This document shows, in pieces, positions 31,452-34,295 of a DNA stretch of 34,295 bases (the stretch's first letter is position 1; each line of letters opens with the position of its first letter). The stretch comes from a virus. Where the stretch lies: positions 1 through 34,295 of IMG/VR virus record IMGVR_UViG_3300022699_000291; one strand, 5' to 3'. The notes beneath the pieces are model-generated. The model made no database searches, was not told where the DNA came from, and saw nothing but the letters and a program-made list of their open reading frames with translations. A program made the translations under genes and the position numbers.

Positions 31452-31610
31452 ATGGACGAAGAGCAAGAAAAGACTACCAACATTCTTATCAGGCTGACTC
31501 GGAAAGAGAAATACCGCATCCGAAAGGAAGCTCTGGAGAGAAATGTTACGATTTCAACGCTTATGAAGCAGGCGTTTTTGCACTATGTTAATACTTTTAC
31601 CAGGGACTGA
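31452..31610 (+). CDS. Ribbon-helix-helix-like regulator, leaderless
   Basis: 52 residues: MDEEQEKTTNILIRLTRKEK, then YRIRKEALERNVTISTLMKQ and AFLHYVNTFTRD. The strand TTNILIRLT followed by two helices, with the EALERNVTISTLMKQA turn, is the Arc/MetJ-type ribbon-helix-helix layout. Such proteins bind DNA as dimers. No Shine-Dalgarno precedes the ATG and the promoter's predicted start falls on it, so translation is probably leaderless, as with lambda CI. It may repress its own promoter or regulate the fibre operon on the other strand. Confidence 0.7.
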   Translation: MDEEQEKTTNILIRLTRKEKYRIRKEALERNVTISTLMKQAFLHYVNTFTRD

Positions 31611-31613
31611 AGA

Positions 31614-31829
31614 ATGTGGATATATTTTGTTTTTCAACTTATTGCTGCGGTAGTCACATTATTTCTTGTTCATTATTTTTTTAAATTCCTAACTAAAAAA
31701 GACCTAGAGAGATTTGATAGAACCGTTAGGACGGAAATTTATGACATAATTGTTCAACTTAATCGGATGGAAACCAAAATGACCGAAGAGCTTGAAAGCA
31801 GAAACATCAAACCAGGGACTGATCGATGA
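31614..31829 (+). CDS. Small membrane protein 1 (71 aa)
   Basis: 71 residues. A hydrophobic N-terminal segment (WIYFVFQLIAAVVTLFLVHY, residues 2-21) makes one membrane span. A charged tail follows (KKDLERFDRTVRTEIYDIIV, then QLNRMETKMTEELESRN) that looks like a coiled coil. It starts three bases after the regulator stop and overlaps the next start by ATGA. Candidate roles are a holin or holin partner, or a membrane inhibitor of superinfection. No family was recognised. Confidence 0.65.
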   Translation: MWIYFVFQLIAAVVTLFLVHYFFKFLTKKDLERFDRTVRTEIYDIIVQLNRMETKMTEELESRNIKPGTDR

Positions 31830-31924
31830 TGCTTTGGTATTTAATGGGTGGTTGGGGAGTTGCCCTACTTATTCATTTATGGGAAACACGGGATCTTGAT
31901 TCCGCTGAATATTTCGAGGATTGA
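31826..31924 (+). CDS. Small membrane protein 2 (32 aa)
   Basis: 32 residues: MMLWYLMGGWGVALLIHLWE then TRDLDSAEYFED. A single hydrophobic stretch rich in Trp/Gly is followed by an acidic tail. It starts within the previous stop (ATGA), so it is coupled. The size is that of a tiny membrane effector. It is too small to assign, but its place between two other membrane peptides supports it. Confidence 0.5.
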   Translation: MMLWYLMGGWGVALLIHLWETRDLDSAEYFED

Positions 31925-31950
31925 TTGAATGTAATAAAAGGAACTGAAAA

Positions 31951-32121
31951 ATGATGATTGTATGTAATTTTTATTGGGTAATTTTTGGAGGGATCGCTTT
32001 GATTCTTCTTTCTTGCTGGCTTGATCGTCTTGAAGAAAAAGAGTGTGAAGAAATAGCTCGAGAATCTAATCGCAGATTTATGGAGCGCGAAGCAAAAAAA
32101 GAATCTAATCTTCCAAAGTAA
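31951..32121 (+). CDS. Small membrane protein 3 (56 aa), possible lipoprotein
   Basis: 56 residues. A hydrophobic stretch (FYWVIFGGIALILLSCWL) ends with LLSC, close to a lipobox at residues 19-22. A charged helix follows (DRLEEKECEEIARESNRRFM). AAGGA lies eight bases before the ATG. Its last 17 bases overlap the convergent ejection-protein gene. If lipidated it could act in spanin-like fashion. Otherwise it is a single-span membrane protein. Confidence 0.55.
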   Translation: MMIVCNFYWVIFGGIALILLSCWLDRLEEKECEEIARESNRRFMEREAKKESNLPK

Positions 32122-33445
32122 ATGTTGGTGTTATTTTCTCTTCTTCCCCTTCACTTTCCTTTTCTAAGGCTGTATTGAGCTGTTGAGCTGCTCTTAAGAA
32201 TGAACTTTTATTTTGGTCGGCAGCTGACTTTATGGCATTCATATAATATTTACGCAAAGCGGGGCTTCTAGCTACTTTTTGAGATAAATTTGCAATGTAA
32301 CTACCCCCCGCAGCTATGCCTAGAGTCGCTGCCTTTGCTCCTATTCCTCCAGGAATAAACCCCAATCCTCCGAATAGAGCTAATGAATAAGGTAAAGACT
32401 TAGGTGACAATAATTGTTTAGCGTATTTCGAAACATTGTCACCAATTTTAGTGGCAGCTGTAGCTTGTTTGGCCAACTTCCATTTATCAAAGAATTCTGG
32501 GTTTTCTTTTCCATATTCTCCAAGAGAATCTAAAACAGCATCTTTAAATTTAAATATCAAATTCTGCTTTCTCATGAGGTCTTTATTGTTATAAATAACT
32601 TCATTCGTGTCTGTTAGAAGAGCTTCTAGTTCACGGGGATCAATATTTTTCCCTTTTATTGCGCTTTTTGCTGCTTTAATTTTGTCAAAAACTAATTGTT
32701 TGCTCGCCGTCTTTGGGTCTCCTAATTTCAGCTCTTTTTCTATATTCCTTATTTTGCTAGCAAAACTTTTTGCTGGAATTTCTGCCCCTTCCGGGATTGA
32801 ACTGCGCATGTCTTCATATAAAGAACCTATAAATTTCCCGGGACCTTTATAGTTCTTAGAGATTAGATCCGTCATTACCAAGGTCCCGAGCTTGGCTGCT
32901 TGAGCTGTTTTTTCTCCTCCTCCAAAAGCTCGTGCTGCTTCCGCAGAGAGATTAGATAGAAGTGATTTTCCTAGAGCCGCGGGCAATGATATTTTTCCCG
33001 CTCCTCCAACTAGGAGATTTGCAACGTCAGTTACTACTTCATCTGCTTTTGCTTCGATTTCATTTTGGGGTTCGAAATATGAAGGAGATAATCTTTCTGT
33101 GATCTGTTTTTTTACTTGAGAGGATGTAGGTCCTTGAACTTTCGAAAGAAGAATTTCTGGTCCCAATTTCTCTATGGCTTGTCTCCATTTTGGAGTTTCC
33201 TCTCCGGTAAGGGCCTCTGGAAGTCCTCCAGATATATTTACCATAAACTCTTTTAGATCTCCTGGAAGACCTAACAAACTTTCTCCTACTCTGGCTAAAG
33301 ATCGGCCGACGTGTCTTTGTGCTTCTCCAGCAAATTGCTCCGCTCTTTCACCAAACGATGGTTTTTCATCTCTGGATAATATTTCATCAATAGAAATAAA
33401 TCCTTCTTCCTCATTTTCTTGAGGGACATTCATATTTGCTGTCAT
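32105..33445 (-). CDS. Probable DNA-ejection protein with glycine-rich hydrophobic segment
   Basis: 446 residues, mostly helical, Ala/Lys/Ser-rich. The middle has long charged helices (KIRNIEKELKLGDPKTASKQ). Near 350-390 it has a glycine-rich hydrophobic segment (LPYSLALFGGLGFIPGGIGA, then KAATLGIAAGGSYIANL) that could cross a membrane. The N-terminus is acidic (MTANMNVPQENEEEGFISID), and the acidic C-terminus ends TPTFTLED. It follows the 476-residue protein with ATGA coupling. Ejection proteins of short-tailed phages form a conduit across the host envelope, and the hydrophobic segment fits that. No family signature was recognised. Confidence 0.7.
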   Translation of the reverse strand: MTANMNVPQENEEEGFISIDEILSRDEKPSFGERAEQFAGEAQRHVGRSLARVGESLLGLPGDLKEFMVNISGGLPEALTGEETPKWRQAIEKLGPEILLSKVQGPTSSQVKKQITERLSPSYFEPQNEIEAKADEVVTDVANLLVGGAGKISLPAALGKSLLSNLSAEAARAFGGGEKTAQAAKLGTLVMTDLISKNYKGPGKFIGSLYEDMRSSIPEGAEIPAKSFASKIRNIEKELKLGDPKTASKQLVFDKIKAAKSAIKGKNIDPRELEALLTDTNEVIYNNKDLMRKQNLIFKFKDAVLDSLGEYGKENPEFFDKWKLAKQATAATKIGDNVSKYAKQLLSPKSLPYSLALFGGLGFIPGGIGAKAATLGIAAGGSYIANLSQKVARSPALRKYYMNAIKSAADQNKSSFLRAAQQLNTALEKESEGEEEKITPTFTLED

Positions 33446-34295
33446 GGCAATCTATACCCTTTTTGTAAAAATTGAGGGACTTCGGTTTTCTTTATTTTTC
33501 CCACTTTTCCTAAAGGAGAAATAATAGGCGTTTCATCCGCTGCTGAATCTTGTTCAGCTAGAAAAACATCTTGGGCAAGAATGGCATCATCGTATTTTTG
33601 GATTAGGACTTTTTGATCCTCTTTGATCATATTTTCTGCAATTTTGTCTGCTGTTGCTGAGTCTATATTTTGTGTCCCATAATGATCGAAAACTTTTCTT
33701 TTTGCCTCATTAAATAGTTTATTAATTTGTTCGCCGGCAAGACTTTGAGCCAAAAGCAAACGTCTTCCTTCAGGGGAGTTATTTAATCTGGGAAACCTTT
33801 GCTTAAAATCCCTAATCTCAAAGTTGGTTACATTCCCTCCGTAAGACTCCTTTGCATTCGCTGTGTATCTGTTCAATGTTTTAACGTAAAGCTGTGTTTC
33901 TGGACTTGCTTTTGCGGGAAGAATGATTTCCCCTGTTAAGGGATTTACATTTAAACTAAAGGCTTTAGGAAGTTTGTCCGAATCATTTAGTCTTTGTAAT
34001 GTTTGATACCCTCTTATATTTTCATCTATAACTTTTACTTTTTCAGTAAGCTTGTCATACCTAACATTATTCTCTTTAAGTAGGTCCGTTTTGAGGGCAA
34101 CTCGTTCCTTTGGAGTCCTTTCCCCGAATATATCTACCTCCGGAAACTCAAACGTAGCTTTTTCTGCTTCCGTAAGCCTGCCGTCAGGTCCCGTTACTGC
34201 CTCTTGGAAGGATGCTGTTTCTTGTATAGCTTGTCCCGGTTGAGCCCCAACTTCTTGTGCACCTGGTAACGCTCCTTGACCAGGAGGAAGCCCGA
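33442..34295 (-). CDS. Probable virion/DNA-ejection protein, C-terminal part (continues at window start)
   Basis: In frame with the coding at 1-676 once the repeated 99 bases are counted once. This part carries VTGPDGRLTEAEKATFEFPE, then FGERTPKERVALKTDLLKEN and RYTANAKESYGGNVTNFEIR. The C-terminus is NIDSATADKIAENMIKEDQK-like and ends LQKGYRLP. It is helical and charged, with no metal or catalytic motif. The whole protein is 476 residues. The stop overlaps the start of the next gene by ATGA. Confidence 0.75.
   Translation of the reverse strand, partial: GLPPGQGALPGAQEVGAQPGQAIQETASFQEAVTGPDGRLTEAEKATFEFPEVDIFGERTPKERVALKTDLLKENNVRYDKLTEKVKVIDENIRGYQTLQRLNDSDKLPKAFSLNVNPLTGEIILPAKASPETQLYVKTLNRYTANAKESYGGNVTNFEIRDFKQRFPRLNNSPEGRRLLLAQSLAGEQINKLFNEAKRKVFDHYGTQNIDSATADKIAENMIKEDQKVLIQKYDDAILAQDVFLAEQDSAADETPIISPLGKVGKIKKTEVPQFLQKGYRLP
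34197..34295. repeat. Terminal direct repeat, right copy (circular junction)
   Basis: Exact copy of bases 1-99, and part of the same protein-coding frame. It should be removed when the circle is closed, leaving 34,196 bp. Confidence 0.95.

Overview
This window is a complete, circularly closed genome of a tailed bacteriophage of podovirus type. The first 99 bases (1-99) are repeated exactly as the last 99 bases (34197-34295). One reading frame runs without interruption across that junction, so the unique genome is 34,196 bp and the ends are an arbitrary cut in a circular or circularly permuted molecule. No host gene, rRNA or tRNA gene, or integrase was seen. Ribosome-binding sites are strong and of canonical AGGAGG type, and two sigma70-like promoters are visible, so the host is an ordinary bacterium using Shine-Dalgarno initiation. 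I cannot name the host.

Layout. (1) Control and early genes sit around 20.3 kb. A divergent control region (20271-20428) has a promoter and a palindromic operator candidate. Rightward lie an internally duplicated 142-residue protein, a RecT-type annealing protein and a YqaJ-type exonuclease. Leftward lie a small Cro-like HTH protein, two small winged-helix-like proteins, and a replication-initiator candidate with the same N-terminal module. A strong hairpin terminator lies between the two small winged-helix genes, and iteron-like repeats lie inside the initiator gene. This closely resembles lambda cro-tR1-cII-O(ori). (2) From 17.95 kb down to 14.5 kb there is a RusA-type resolvase, a row of small accessory genes and a ParB-like protein. 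(3) From 14.57 kb down to position 1, continuing across the junction to 32.1 kb, is the virion operon: small and large terminase, P22-like portal, scaffold, N4-gp56-type coat protein, a free-standing HNH endonuclease inserted beside the coat gene, decoration-like protein, tail adaptor, gp10-like tail stabilisation protein, a GNAT-like protein and probable DNA-ejection proteins. (4) From 31.36 kb down to 22.39 kb is a fibre operon with two large repeat-rich fibres, a third fibre, three tandem paralogous fibre or tip proteins and small helper proteins. (5) At 31.4-32.1 kb a small cassette on the opposite strand has its own promoter. It encodes a ribbon-helix-helix-like regulator, apparently translated from a leaderless mRNA, and three tiny membrane proteins.

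How it works together. Replication is probably started by the phage initiator using host polymerase, since no phage DNA polymerase, helicase or primase was recognised. RecT, YqaJ and RusA supply recombination. The terminase packages DNA through a P22-type portal into a shell of N4-gp56-type coat protein, and short-tail and ejection proteins complete the particle. No recognisable endolysin is present. The small membrane-protein cassette is the main suspect for lysis or for superinfection exclusion.
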